A stretch of 35,872 nt of DNA from a virus: the IMG/VR virus record IMGVR_UViG_3300045733_000100, positions 1 through 35,872 of that record. One strand, given 5' to 3'. Below the pieces are notes generated by a model that was not told the DNA's origin, did not search any database, and saw nothing but the letters and a program-made list of their open reading frames with translations. The position numbers and the translations under genes are program-made. Of the stretch, positions 1 through 11,700 are shown one piece after another; the first letter of the stretch is position 1; every line of letters begins with the position of its first letter.

Positions 1-771
1 GTGCATAGTGATATAGGATTTCTTAGTACAGAAACTAATGCTCTTAAACTTATCAATGAATATAAAGAGTTAAATAAACATAATTTAACTATATCATTAA
101 ATAACAAAGGGTTTGTTAAAGTGCTTTCAGAAGCCGAGGGATATCATTTTACTTATCTACCAAATGTTATTACACTTCCAAAAGAACCTAGTACTGAAAA
201 GAGGAATAGTGATCATATAGATATAGGGTGTTTTGGTGCTACTAGGCTATTGAAGAACCAAGTATTCCAAGCTATATGTTCTATTAAAGCAGCAAATCAG
301 TTGGGTAAGACATTAAGATTTCATATAACACCTAATCTAAATCAGGATATAGATCCTATACTTACTAATTTAATTCAATTATTTAAAGGTAGCAAACATG
401 AATTAGTAATACATGATTGGTTATCTAATTTAAATTTTCAAGAGCTGATTAAACATATGGATTTAGGAGTACAAATATCTTATACAGAAAGCTTTAATAT
501 AGTATCTGCTGATTTTATTAATAGTAATAGGGTTATAATTGGTAGTGATGCTATTTTATGGTTACCTAAGAATATGAAAACTTCTACTACAGATTATGAA
601 GCTGCTACAGATAAAATTATATATGCTTATAGGAAAAGGAATAATAGAATATTTAAAGCAAATGCTAAATTAGCTTTATTTAAATATAATTTCTTTGCTA
701 AACTAGAATGGAAATCATTCTTACACAAACTTAATCATGGCCATACACATAAAGAAGAAAAACGTCGGTAA
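1..771 (+). CDS. Glycosyltransferase-like protein, 3' part (5' end outside window)
   Basis: The reading frame is open from the first base, so the GTG there is only the window edge and the true start lies upstream. The visible 256 residues resemble the C-terminal nucleotide-sugar-binding half of a GT-B (GT4-like) glycosyltransferase. They show an FGATRLLKN segment near residue 78, typical of the start of the second Rossmann domain, and an ESFNIVSADF segment near residue 163 that matches the E-x7-E region in shape. Such enzymes transfer a sugar from a nucleotide donor; in a phage the target could be a virion protein, phage DNA or host surface sugar, and nothing here decides which. The last 35 bases overlap the start of the HNH gene in another frame. 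The frame ends in TAA. The fold call is moderately sure and the substrate is unknown. Confidence 0.6.
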   Translation: MHSDIGFLSTETNALKLINEYKELNKHNLTISLNNKGFVKVLSEAEGYHFTYLPNVITLPKEPSTEKRNSDHIDIGCFGATRLLKNQVFQAICSIKAANQLGKTLRFHITPNLNQDIDPILTNLIQLFKGSKHELVIHDWLSNLNFQELIKHMDLGVQISYTESFNIVSADFINSNRVIIGSDAILWLPKNMKTSTTDYEAATDKIIYAYRKRNNRIFKANAKLALFKYNFFAKLEWKSFLHKLNHGHTHKEEKRR

Positions 772-1324
772 GTTACCTACTTTTGACAATTGTGGAAATT
801 TAAAATGTAGTACTTGTAAAGAGTATAAACCTATAGAAGAGTTTTTTAATTGTTCTGCTAGACCACATAGACATGGTAAAGATAGTGATTGTAAGAAATG
901 CCAAAGTATAAGAAAAGCTAAATATTGGAAATTAAAGGAAGAATTTAATCTTGAACTTCATTTAAGAAGCCTTTTAAATTATTGTAGACAGAGAATATTA
1001 GGACATACAAAAAGAGGTAGATATTTAGGTATGTCTTTTGATTTAACTTTAGAAAATTTACTATTACTGTATTATAAACAAAAAGGATTATGTGCTATTT
1101 CTGAAATAGAAATGACTTTTATACAAGGTGGTGGTAAAAAAGATATTAATATATCGATTGATAGAATTGATAGTTCTAAAGGATATACTATGGATAATAT
1201 ACAACTAGTGTGTTCTCATGTTAATATGATGAAAAGTAATTTAAGTTATGAAAGATTAGTATTTTTTTGTGAAAATATAATAAATAAATATAATAATGAG
1301 TATTCATATCAAGAAAGCAAATAG
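737..1324 (+). CDS. HNH endonuclease with a cargo-protein-like N terminus
   Basis: This 195-residue protein has a zinc-binding pair of knuckles (C24, C27, C52, C55) and an HNH core near residues 119-170, with SIDRID, a following NIQLVC segment, then H161 and N163. It probably cuts double-stranded DNA and most likely acts as a free-standing homing-type endonuclease. Its first 12 residues match the first 12 of the next gene at 9 positions, and those residues do not look like part of an HNH protein. The gene overlaps the glycosyltransferase gene by 35 bases and the next gene by 29, so it sits exactly at an old gene junction. This is consistent with invasion at the start of the downstream virion gene. 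It ends in TAG, followed in frame by GGG TAA. Confidence 0.82.
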   Translation: MAIHIKKKNVGKLPTFDNCGNLKCSTCKEYKPIEEFFNCSARPHRHGKDSDCKKCQSIRKAKYWKLKEEFNLELHLRSLLNYCRQRILGHTKRGRYLGMSFDLTLENLLLLYYKQKGLCAISEIEMTFIQGGGKKDINISIDRIDSSKGYTMDNIQLVCSHVNMMKSNLSYERLVFFCENIINKYNNEYSYQESK

Positions 1325-2576
1325 GGGTAAATTCACAGCTTACAAGAAACGCACAGGTAAGACTACTGCAGAGGCTTTGCATTCTAATGACCCACATGTT
1401 AGGCAAATGGCTAACTTTGCACGTAATGCAAAGAAGTGGAAACATCCATATGGTGGTGAAGTAGGAGATCAACAGTTATATCCTAAAGATCGTGCTATTA
1501 ATAATGTTACACACCCTGTAGAAGAAGGCATAATGCCATGGAAAAATGATCCTAATTATGGTATGATAGATATACAAGATAATAGAACAATGGATGCAGT
1601 TACAGGTAAACCATTACCAGATACAGCACGATTTCATACAAAGGTTAGTAGAGATTATGTTAGTAATGTAGTTAAATCTGCCAAATCGCATGGTATAGAT
1701 CCTACGACAGCTCTTGGCATTAATATGCAGGAAACAAGATTTGATCCAGAATATAGTGACAATCCATTTAATATACTATTTAAAAATCCTGATGAACTTG
1801 CAAAATATCAAGGCAACCCATTAGATTATACTATGAACATGATGGGTGATAAGAATAAGCTTGCTAAGAGTATGGGTAAAACATCTGATGCAGATGTTAT
1901 TCAGGCATGGAATGGTTATGGTAAAGTGGGTGGTCCAGGCAGTTCTGCAAGAAAGATGTATGGTGTTGATACTACTAATGAACCTCTAGATATGTCAAAG
2001 AACTCTGTATATGGTAAAAGAGTTGTTAATCTTAGAGATAGTGTTCTAAGGAAGAATCCTGAGATAATGAAACTTGTAAATAAAAAGTATGGTATAGGTG
2101 GTGCATTACAAGGTATTGGTGCAGTTGGTTCTGCTATACCTACTCCATGGACTCAAATAGGTGGTGCTGCATTATCTATGGTTGGTGGTATTATTGGCAA
2201 TCAAGAGCAAGAAAATGAGCAAGCTAAACAAGCAAGGTTTCAACAGCATCAACAAGCTATATCAGATGCAGGTATAGGTCAAGAAGGGATAATAAATAAT
2301 TATATGCCTACATTCCCTAATGGTGGTATTACACCGTCAGGTGTACCATTAGAAGTAGAACGAGGTGAAGTAATGAGGAATCCTAATGATGGTTCTTTAG
2401 CTAAAGTTAGTGATAGTGCTCCTACACACGCTGAAGGTGGTGTAGATACTACGGCTGAACCTGGTACTCAAATATACGGTAAACTTAAAGTTAAGTCAGG
2501 TAGATTCCAAGGTTTAACTTATAAAGAAGCTGCAGACAAGATAAAGAAACAATTAGCTCGATTAGATAAAGATTAA
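1296..2576 (+). CDS. Virion protein with lytic-transglycosylase-like domain
   Basis: The 426-residue protein starts with a basic tag (MSIHIKKANRGK). Residues about 110-245 look like a soluble lytic transglycosylase domain. MQETRFDP places the candidate catalytic glutamate at E146, and an AWNGYGKVG segment follows, as in the family. Such domains cut peptidoglycan glycan strands and help phage DNA cross the cell wall. Residues about 266-303 are rich in Gly, Ala and Ile and could insert into a membrane. The C-terminal part (PTHAEGGV, then GTQIYGKLKVK) resembles a tail region I associate with Bacteroidota phage virion proteins; that is from memory. The position directly upstream of the cargo proteins fits an injected virion protein. 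The start lies inside the end of the HNH gene. The lytic call is likely but rests on motifs only. Confidence 0.6.
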   Translation: MSIHIKKANRGKFTAYKKRTGKTTAEALHSNDPHVRQMANFARNAKKWKHPYGGEVGDQQLYPKDRAINNVTHPVEEGIMPWKNDPNYGMIDIQDNRTMDAVTGKPLPDTARFHTKVSRDYVSNVVKSAKSHGIDPTTALGINMQETRFDPEYSDNPFNILFKNPDELAKYQGNPLDYTMNMMGDKNKLAKSMGKTSDADVIQAWNGYGKVGGPGSSARKMYGVDTTNEPLDMSKNSVYGKRVVNLRDSVLRKNPEIMKLVNKKYGIGGALQGIGAVGSAIPTPWTQIGGAALSMVGGIIGNQEQENEQAKQARFQQHQQAISDAGIGQEGIINNYMPTFPNGGITPSGVPLEVERGEVMRNPNDGSLAKVSDSAPTHAEGGVDTTAEPGTQIYGKLKVKSGRFQGLTYKEAADKIKKQLARLDKD

Positions 2577-2580
2577 GACA

Positions 2581-3501
2581 ATGGCTAGTATAATAGATAG
2601 AAATACAAAGAATTTAATGTCTGCTAAGTTACAGAAAGAACTTGCAGCTTTATTTGCAGAACAAGAGTCAAGTAAAAGGCCTAGGTATAATATGAGGCCA
2701 TTGAAAGCAGGTGAAGGTGATACTGTACCACCAGAAGATTATAGGGCTAGACAAGGTAATCCTTTAGTTGGCATAGACTATTTATATGGTGCAGACAATA
2801 CTGGTGGTGCACCTTGGAATTTTATGAATATGAATATACCTGCTGGTAAAACAAGTAGTGCTCCAGGGGTTGGTCAACCTTTTAATGCACAAGGATTTGG
2901 TAATAATTTAATGTCTATAGCTCCAGTTATATCTAATTTAATAGGTGGTATGGGTAAATCACAGCAATTAAATTCTAGAGACTATTATAATCCTAGACGT
3001 AATGAAGTAGCAAGTTTAATGCGTAATAGAAGAACTAATGTACAACCTCAGTTAGATGCTGTATTAAATTCAGAGAGAACTGGTCAGTATAATCTTAGAA
3101 ATTCTGCAGGTTCCAGAGGTGAATTAATGGGTAATATTACAGCATTACAAAACAATGCAATGCGTAATAGATCTGCTATATATGCTAATAAACAGAATGC
3201 AGACTTAGGTTATCAAGGTCAAGAAGCAGAAATGCTTAATAGTTTAGGTGCTGGGGAACAGCAAGCTAATTGGAATACTATGGATTATAATAATCAGAAC
3301 ATAGCTAATAAAAGGAATATATTTCGTGCAGGTTTATCTCAGTTATCTCAGTATAGTCAGAATAAAGAATTGATGAAAAATCAACAACAAAGAGATTCTC
3401 AATTAGGTGGAGTTTATAAAGATATGTTTGGATCTATTATGCCGTTTATGAAGAATATGCAAGGTATTTTTGATTCACTAAATATACAACAAAATGGCTA
3501 G
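2581..3501 (+). CDS. Gln/Asn-rich virion cargo-type protein
   Basis: This 306-residue protein has no enzymatic motif. Its C-terminal two thirds are strongly helical and rich in Asn, Gln, Arg and Met, with many QN-type pairs. This fits an internal, unfolded-then-ejected virion protein. It begins 4 bases after the lytic-domain gene, and its last 8 bases overlap the start of the next gene, so the three are probably translated together. In crAss-like phages, genes of this size and composition between the tail region and the vRNAP genes encode cargo proteins found in the virion; I infer the same role here from position and composition. It ends TAG TAA TAA. No membrane segment or signal peptide was seen. 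Confidence 0.55.
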   Translation: MASIIDRNTKNLMSAKLQKELAALFAEQESSKRPRYNMRPLKAGEGDTVPPEDYRARQGNPLVGIDYLYGADNTGGAPWNFMNMNIPAGKTSSAPGVGQPFNAQGFGNNLMSIAPVISNLIGGMGKSQQLNSRDYYNPRRNEVASLMRNRRTNVQPQLDAVLNSERTGQYNLRNSAGSRGELMGNITALQNNAMRNRSAIYANKQNADLGYQGQEAEMLNSLGAGEQQANWNTMDYNNQNIANKRNIFRAGLSQLSQYSQNKELMKNQQQRDSQLGGVYKDMFGSIMPFMKNMQGIFDSLNIQQNG

Positions 3502-5680
3502 TAATAAATATGATCAAGCAGCCCAGGCACAATTTATAAATACTTATGTGCCAATTCCATTTGAACAAATGATGCAGGCTGGGCAAGCAAAGCAGAATAG
3601 GTATGATAAAGCATCTATGGCTGTAGACTCTGCTATAGGGGCTGCAGAACAGATAGAGGCAATCCCATTTTCTGATGATGAACGTAGGGCAAAGGAATAT
3701 ATTGCTAATATGAGAGCTGTTAGGGATGAGTTTGTAACTAAAGATTTGTCAGACCCTTTTGTACAAAGGGAGATGAGTAATAAATTACGTACTGCAGTAA
3801 ATACAGAAGATATTAAACATATACAACAATCACATCAAGGGTATGTAGCTTATAATAAAGAATTATCTGATAATGAATCAAAAGGCATACCTACGCCAGA
3901 CTTTAAAAAACAAAAGTTTGAAGGTTATGATTCACGCAAAGGTGTATTTACTGGTAATGCATCTACTTATAAAGATCCTCAAAAAGAATTAGATGATTTC
4001 TTTAAACCTTTAGAAGTTACTAATAAAGGTTCTTTTAGGGAAAAAATTAATGGTAAAGAGACTGGTTACATATCTAACTTATTAAGTATAGATGCTAATG
4101 ATATAGAAACTTATACCAAAGCTAATTTAAAGACTTTAATAAATGGCCCTGCAATGAGGGATGTAATAGCAGAAGCTGAATCTAAGGGAGACACCAGATC
4201 TAAGGAAGAAATATCATTAGAATATGTTAGAGCTAATTCTCAGAATAGAGTTAAATCTGCTCCAGGTACTTATAGACAAGATTTAGAATATAAAAATAGT
4301 GGTAATAAATCTGATGGAATGAATAATAATTTTTCTACTCATATTCCTTATGGTATAGATGAAGAAGAGGCTGATCCATTAAGTAAAAGAAAAGTAACTA
4401 AGGAGGTAAAGAAATTAGAGGAACAATTAGCACAAAACCCTAATGACACACGTCTTAAAAACAATATTGGTCAAATACATGCAGTTCAAGAAGAAGCAGC
4501 TAATACTCCTCAAGGAGATGAGAGAATATCTGTTAATCAAAAAATAGAACATTTACAAAAAGATATAAGCGCAGAAACATTAAATAAAACAGTATTAGCG
4601 TTAACTAAAAATGGTATGTCTACAGAAGAAGCTATTGGTTACATACAATCTAATTTAAGTGATAGTAAAAATCCTGATGAACAAAATGTTACACCATATT
4701 TAAAGGCAAGATTTGAAAATCTAGCTGATGCTATTATAAAGTTTGGAGGTAAAATGCAAACTCGTAAAGATTATATTAAAAGTATTGCTTTTTCTAATGA
4801 CTTTAAAAAAGATACAGATTTAAAAAATTCTTTAATAAACTATTATGATACTTTAGGAGAAGGTGATAAATCTAATGAACAAATATTATTAGATTATAAA
4901 AAAGCTAGTAACAATATAGAAAATCAAATTAAGGAACAAGAACATATAAAAACTCAAATACAAACAGATGCTTTTAATAAATTAAGACCAAGTCAAACTA
5001 CTTATACTGAATTAAATGGTATGTTCAAATTTAATCAAGGAGCTATCAGAGGTAGTTATGTAAATAATGATGGTTCAGAAAGAGTATATGAAAGCAAGAT
5101 AGGAAGAGATGTTGGTAATTTCATATATAATATGAAAGATCACCAGTCTCAATTTTATGATATGAAAGGTGAAAAATTATCTCAGAAAAAACAGAATAAT
5201 CTATTTCCTATATTACGGCAAGAAGGTGGATTTATGATAACTGGAATAGATGATGAACCTACAGCAAATACAGGAGCTTTAGTTACTGTTCATTTATTAA
5301 ATAAAGATTCTAAACCAACTGGTGAAAAATTTAAAGTAGAATTACCAATGCAAAGAACAGAGGATCTAATAAATATTACAAATGAATTAGATGCCAGAGG
5401 TCAAAATGAAACAGCATTTTCATTAATGCATTTAGGAGATATAAGGAACCTAGTAGAGTCAGTAGATTTATTTGGAGGAGGATCTATACCATTAAGTAAG
5501 TTTGGTATTTCTAATGCTAAAGAAACAGATAATATTTCATTTAAAAGATCAGGTACTGGGTTAATACCAATAATAACTAAAGGTGATCAAGTAGTAGAAA
5601 TTACAAAATATGGACCTGTATCTAAAAATAATTTACCTAATGTTATAAGTGAATATTTGCAAAGATTAGTATCACAATAA
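3494..5680 (+). CDS. Large virion cargo-type structural protein
   Basis: The 728-residue protein opens with a conserved-looking segment (FINTYVPIPFEQMMQAG, then KQNRYDKA). I recognise this as typical of a structural protein found just upstream of the vRNAP genes in crAss-like phages. The rest is mainly charged and helical, with coiled-coil-like stretches around residues 300-350 and 460-500, and a more beta-rich C-terminal third. There are no enzyme motifs, signal peptide or clear membrane helix. It overlaps the preceding gene by 8 bases and is followed by a 25-base gap before the giant gene. A role as an ejected internal protein or as a scaffold for packaging the polymerase is inferred from context only. 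Confidence 0.6.
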   Translation: MASNKYDQAAQAQFINTYVPIPFEQMMQAGQAKQNRYDKASMAVDSAIGAAEQIEAIPFSDDERRAKEYIANMRAVRDEFVTKDLSDPFVQREMSNKLRTAVNTEDIKHIQQSHQGYVAYNKELSDNESKGIPTPDFKKQKFEGYDSRKGVFTGNASTYKDPQKELDDFFKPLEVTNKGSFREKINGKETGYISNLLSIDANDIETYTKANLKTLINGPAMRDVIAEAESKGDTRSKEEISLEYVRANSQNRVKSAPGTYRQDLEYKNSGNKSDGMNNNFSTHIPYGIDEEEADPLSKRKVTKEVKKLEEQLAQNPNDTRLKNNIGQIHAVQEEAANTPQGDERISVNQKIEHLQKDISAETLNKTVLALTKNGMSTEEAIGYIQSNLSDSKNPDEQNVTPYLKARFENLADAIIKFGGKMQTRKDYIKSIAFSNDFKKDTDLKNSLINYYDTLGEGDKSNEQILLDYKKASNNIENQIKEQEHIKTQIQTDAFNKLRPSQTTYTELNGMFKFNQGAIRGSYVNNDGSERVYESKIGRDVGNFIYNMKDHQSQFYDMKGEKLSQKKQNNLFPILRQEGGFMITGIDDEPTANTGALVTVHLLNKDSKPTGEKFKVELPMQRTEDLINITNELDARGQNETAFSLMHLGDIRNLVESVDLFGGGSIPLSKFGISNAKETDNISFKRSGTGLIPIITKGDQVVEITKYGPVSKNNLPNVISEYLQRLVSQ

Positions 5681-5705
5681 AAAACATTAAATAAATAATA
5701 ATGTA

Positions 5706-8700
5706 ATGAGCAATGATGTTAATGTCAGTCCTCAAGGAGAAATATTAAATAGCACTCCCTTAGGTACTGCACCAGTTGATCCAATAACAGGATTAGAGGA
5801 AGGTGCAAAAAAATTTAAAATAGATGCTAGTAAATTAGAAAGTGCGAGAGCATTGGACAAAGGTGAACTTATAGGCAAAGTATATAATGAAGATGTACTT
5901 GTCCCTAAGTCAGTATATCGAATTTTAGGTGATGATTATCACCCTCAATTTGATCCTGAGTACAATGCTCAACTTTTAGCTAGAGAGCAGTCTAAAGGTG
6001 GTAAATTTTTATCAGCATTAAATCAGGCTGTTGTAGGTAGTGCTATTGGTGGTAGCATATCTGGTTTTGGTTATATGCTAGATTTACCTATGATAGCCGA
6101 TCTAATAGAAGGTACTGAACAAGAGTTTGGTAATGCTTTCACTAGGTTTGGTGAAAAGGCACAAACTTGGACAGAAGTAGCTACTCCTATATATACAGAT
6201 CCAAAAGCATCTAAATTTAATCCTAGTAGTTTTGAATGGTGGATGAAGAACTTACCATCTGTTGCATCTACTGTTGGTTTGGTAATGCCATCAATGGCTG
6301 GCATGTCTGCGCTCAAAGGTATAGCTAGTTTAGTTGGTGCTACTGAAAAGTTAGGTGAATTAGGTAAATTTAGCAAATTATTTACAACTTCCTTAGGTCA
6401 GGCTATAATGTCTAGACATATGGAGAATTTGATGGAAGCTAGAGGAGTTTATGATCAAGGCCTTGGAGATGCTAAAAATGCATTATATAAAAAATATGCT
6501 AGTCAGATTGATAAAGAAATAAATTCATTACCTATATTTACCCCAGTAGATCCAGAAAAAGGTCCACAACCAGGGCAGTATACTAAAGAACAGCGTGAAG
6601 GTGATCTTAATAGAATAAAGAATAAATGGGAAGATAAGATTAGTCAAGAAGCTACTAAAGTAGCAGCTATTGGGGCATCTAATACTTATAATAAACAATG
6701 GGCAATGTTAATACAGGATGTACCTGCATATATGTTACTTAATAGGTTTATGAATAAGGGTGTAACATCAATAGCAAAAGGTGCAGAAGAGAATAGCGTA
6801 CAAGTTGCTAAACATTTAGGTTTAGATACTCCAGCATGGTATGCTAAGAATGCTTATAAGCAAGCTGCAAATGCTGCTGGTGAAAGTGCTGAAGAATTTA
6901 TCCAATTCCTTAATGAACAGCAGTCTTCTGACATGATTAAAAACTTAGCAGATCCAGATAAAAAAACTTCTTTAGCAGATCAAGTATCTAAGAATTGGGA
7001 TAATGGTGATCTTTGGACTAATACATTTTGGGGTGCAGCAGGTGCTGGTGTTATGCAAGCTACAATGGCTGGTATTAGCTCTAAAGCTATGTCTAATTCA
7101 GGAAAAGCTAGGGTTAAACAATTAACAGAGTTATCTCCATTGATAAATAAACTTCATGCTGATTATGTTACAGCAGAAGATGATGGTGATGAGATAGGTA
7201 TGGAAGCTGCTAAGAAAGGGTTCCTTGCTGTTGCTGGTATCAAATCAAAACAGATGGATAATACAGAGCATTTACTTAATATGATAGATGCTTTAGCAAA
7301 TGATGACCAAAATGTATTAACAAATTATGAAATAGATCCTGATACTAGGAAATTTTTTAAAGGTAAGAATGAAATTGCACAGGAGTTAAAAGATGATATA
7401 GGGAACTTATCGAAACGGTATGATGATGCAATAGCAGAAGGTAAGGTTAAAGGTTTATCTGATAAACAAAATGTTTCTGTATCTGCTTCTTTAGCTCATT
7501 CTAATTTTATGTTAGAATTTCTTAATAAGAAATCAGCAGAACAACAGGCTAAATTACAATCTATAGAAGTAGAAGGGTATAGTAAAGCTAATCCTGCTGG
7601 TGAAATACTATCAGATGTTGGCAGACAATCATTTACAGTTGCTTATCAGAAAAGGGACTTGTCAAGAAGATTAGCAGCTACAGAAAAACAATTAGCTAAA
7701 CCTGATATTACTAAGGAAGATAAGGTTAAATATGAAAAACAAAAAGCTAGATTAGAAGGTAAGATTGAATTAGCAAATGAAGTAATTACAGAATTAGGCA
7801 AAGATAATACCTTAACAAAAAAACAAAGAGCTTTAGATGCTAAATTACATGGTGATTTAACTAAAGATGAACCTAATGGTATTATACCTATTGCTGAAGT
7901 TCTTAATTTTATTGATACTCAAAAAAGGGCTAACTCATATGATGAATCAGTAAATTATTTCAAAGATCAGCTTGATGATGCTAGGACCATACAAGATAAT
8001 ATGGTTAAATATAATAAGAAACAAGCTGCTAAACCTATCATACCTACAGAACCAGTTAAACCTCCTATAGAAGAAACAGATGACTTAGATGTAGGTGATC
8101 TTGCAAAGTATATAGGTGTTGACGGTAAGGAAGATAGGGGTATTGTTACGGATGTAGTATATGCTTTACAAGATAGTGAAGGTAAGGAAGTAGAACCTAG
8201 TGCAGAAAATGTAGATAATATTATTACTATACAGCCTGTAGATGAAAATAATAATAAGGTTGGTGACCTAGTGCATGTATCTGGTGCTACTGTTGTTAAA
8301 GAAGCACCTGAAGTACAAGCACAACCTGAAGAGGGTATTGCAGAAGAAGATATAACTGATGTAGAAGATGTTCTTCCTCCAGAAGGTCCTGGGCCAGGAG
8401 ATACTATGAAGGATCAGAATAGACGTAAAACTAATGATGTTAATAAAGGTTTAATAGAGTTTTTATCTTATACAGAATATGAAGAAAAGACTCCAGAGAA
8501 TCAAGGCAAACTTCATAAGCTTAATATACGAAATAAAGCATTAGATGAGTTTCTATCTAATCCAGATAATCAACAATACTTATCAAAAGGTATTGCAAAA
8601 TATTCCTTAGATCTTAAGAATGCTTTCTTTCAAGCTAGATTAGATAAAGCCAGAAAAGAAAAACGTATACCTGCTTATTTGTTAGATGCTTTAGATGAAC

Positions 8701-11700
8701 ATATTAACAAAGGTAAAAAACTCAAAGAAGAAGACATAACCAAATTACTTACATATGCAGATTTTGCTGGAGAAGTAGCGATATCTGCAGAACTATCTAT
8801 TAATGGTAAAACATTTAAAGGTGGTTTATTTGTACATACTTTATCTAAGACTACAGCTAGATTGAAAGATCAACCTACTTTAAAGATATATGCAGAAATG
8901 CGTAAGTCATTAGTAGGTCATTTACTTAGAGGAGATAAAGTATATACTACAGGATTAAGTACTAATAGAGGTAATCCCAATAATATAGATAAAACTAATA
9001 GTCCTGCTGCTAGAAAAGGTGATGTACTTAAAACATTTGGTTTCAAGAGTTATAAGGATATAGAGTTATTTATACTTAAATCATCTACTAAATCTGCTAA
9101 AGCAAAGACATATGAGAATCCTACATTACATAGGGATAATGAATCTATAGAGAATATTCAATTTGATTTTTCATCAACAGGTTCTGTATTTGTTAAGACG
9201 AATAAAACTCTTAATGGCCAACCTTTTGCTGTTAAATTAAATAAATCCTTCATATCAGAGGATCATGCTTTTATTATATTTAATGCATTTAGCACATTAG
9301 CAAAGACTGAATTACTTGATGATCGTAAATACAACGATGGTAAATATAGTGGTAAAATTAAACCACCTCAGAAAAGAGGTAAGATAGGACAATATAGTGT
9401 ACCAATAGATCCTCATGCTAAAGATCAAAAAGAAACGGCTGCGTGGAATATATCAGCTGGTGAATTATTAGAGTTATTAGTAGTACATGGTGAAGAATGG
9501 ACTGATCCAAACCATGTTAGATATAAGTATGTCAATGCTCGTAATTCTATGTCAAAAGAGCATAAAGATGCACTTGAAAATAAAAGACTATTCCTACAGA
9601 GAGGTTATAATGCAGATGGTGTTGTAGATGGTATATATCTATGCTATGGGAAAACTATACCTAAAAATGTAAATACTAGTGTTAAAGGTACTCTAAAAGA
9701 AGTAACTTATAATAGAGTAAATCTAACTTCTCCAAGAACTAAAGGGGCTGATGCAGATGCTTATATGAATGATATAAGCAAATTTTCTGATTGGATACAG
9801 AATAATAAGACATATGCTGTACACTTAGAATTTCCAGGTAAGGAACATGGATTAGCATTAAAACTTAATGGTGGTTTTTTACAAGGTAAAAACTTTAGAA
9901 TTGGTAAGAAAGGATTTGTTGCATACCCTACTGATTTGCCTAATAAAAAATATTCATATGCTATTAATAGTGAAATAGTTAGGAATCCTGGTGAATCGTA
10001 CGTAGAGTTCTTATTAAAAAATGGTTTAGTAACTACAGATATAGAAGAAAAGAATGGTAGTCTATTTAGTACTCCATTCATGCATTTAGGTACTAATCAA
10101 AATGCTAAGCAAGATTTTGGTTTTAAAATAGATGGTACTCCTTATACAGAAGCGCCTGTTACTCCTACATTAGAAAAAGTAGAAGAGATAAAAACAGAAC
10201 CAGAAAAGAAAGCTACTAAAAGTAAACGTGAAAGGACTAAGGAGGAAATTAGCAAAGATGCTGTTACTGAATCTTATGATGATGATATGAGTGTACGTCA
10301 GATAATGGATGACGATAACTTCATTAAACTTAGAGAAAGACCACCTAATACTAAAATATATGATGTACAAGACTTAGAGAAGGAATTAGGTTGGATACGT
10401 AAGACTTTAAATATAGCACCTGATGAAATAAAAATAGAACGTGATTTAGCTAAGATGTTAATTGGTGGTAAGGAAGCTTGGGCTATATTCAGTAGTGCTG
10501 GTCTTACCATATATGAAGCTGCTGAGAAAGGTAGTATATATCATGAAGCATTTCATAAGGTTAACTTAGCATATCATACTAGAGAAGAACGTGAAGCTAT
10601 ATATAGAGCTGCTAGACAACTATATAGTATGCCTAAAGAGTCATTTACTGATAATCAAGTTGAAGAAAAAATAGCAGAAGAGTTTAGAGAGTTTGTTATA
10701 TCAAAGCAGACAGCTCCACAGCCTAAGGGTATTAAAAGGATATTTGAGAATATATATAACTTTATAAGAGCTTTGTTTTATAGAGCTGGTTCTAGATTAG
10801 TACAGTCTGATATAGATAGATTGTTTAATCAGATCTACTCTGGTAAATATCGTTTTGCTAAAGTATTAACAGAGAATAAAAAGATAGAACCTAGACTAAG
10901 ATCTATCCTAGGTGAAAACTTTGATACTATATCTACATACAAAGATATAACTACATTTACTAAATATTTAGCTAAGAAATTGATGAGTTCTAATAATGTA
11001 ACTAATCTTAATGATGTTAGAAATATAACATATCAGGCTTTAATTGATAATTTAAATAAGACTATTAATAGACTTGAAAAACGTATTAGTAAACCAGATA
11101 TATCTGATTCAGAAAAAAATGATGGTATTAAACTTATATCTATTATTAAAGATGCGTTAGGTGAAAAAGATGAAAATGATTTTTATCCTAAGTTTACAGT
11201 ATGGGTTAAATATATAGATAGATTTTTAGGTAATAGTGGAATAATTCATGGCAGGTCTCATGAACATCAAGATGGTATATGGGATGAAGAAGTTAGATAT
11301 TCAGATTTAACAGAAGATGAAAAAAGGGATAATGAAAATTGGAATACACCTGATTACTTTAAACCTTCAAAAGATACCGCATTAGCTAGTGTTAAATTTG
11401 TCATAGATACATTACATGAATCAGATGAAGTAAGCAATACTATAGCAATGATTCCATTTGCTGATGGTAATAAGGTATGGTATAAACTATTAAATGATAT
11501 CATACAGTATGATGATGTAGTAGATATGGTAAATAAGATAAGATCGTTAGGAGAAGAAAATAATTTTTATCCATACATAGAACTTGCAGATATACTTGAT
11601 AATGCTAGTGAATCATTCAGAACTCAATTCCAAAGTTCTTTTGAAATGTACAAACATAAACATCTTGTTGTACAATTTAGAACTACTAGAGAAGGTGATG

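Noticed and set aside
737-1331. Intron explanation for the HNH gene (5' exon with the tag, intron, 3' exon)
   Set aside because: The downstream gene keeps its own complete start, so splicing would duplicate the tag, and I saw no group I intron core elements between the genes.
1221-1472. Minus-strand 83-codon frame across the HNH and lytic-domain gene junction
   Set aside because: It lies opposite two supported genes and has no motif or signal.
8421-8440. Near match to the TTAAC-N6-TTAACA motif on the - strand inside the giant gene
   Set aside because: It has one mismatch, lies inside a + strand gene and has no - strand gene downstream, so chance is the better explanation.
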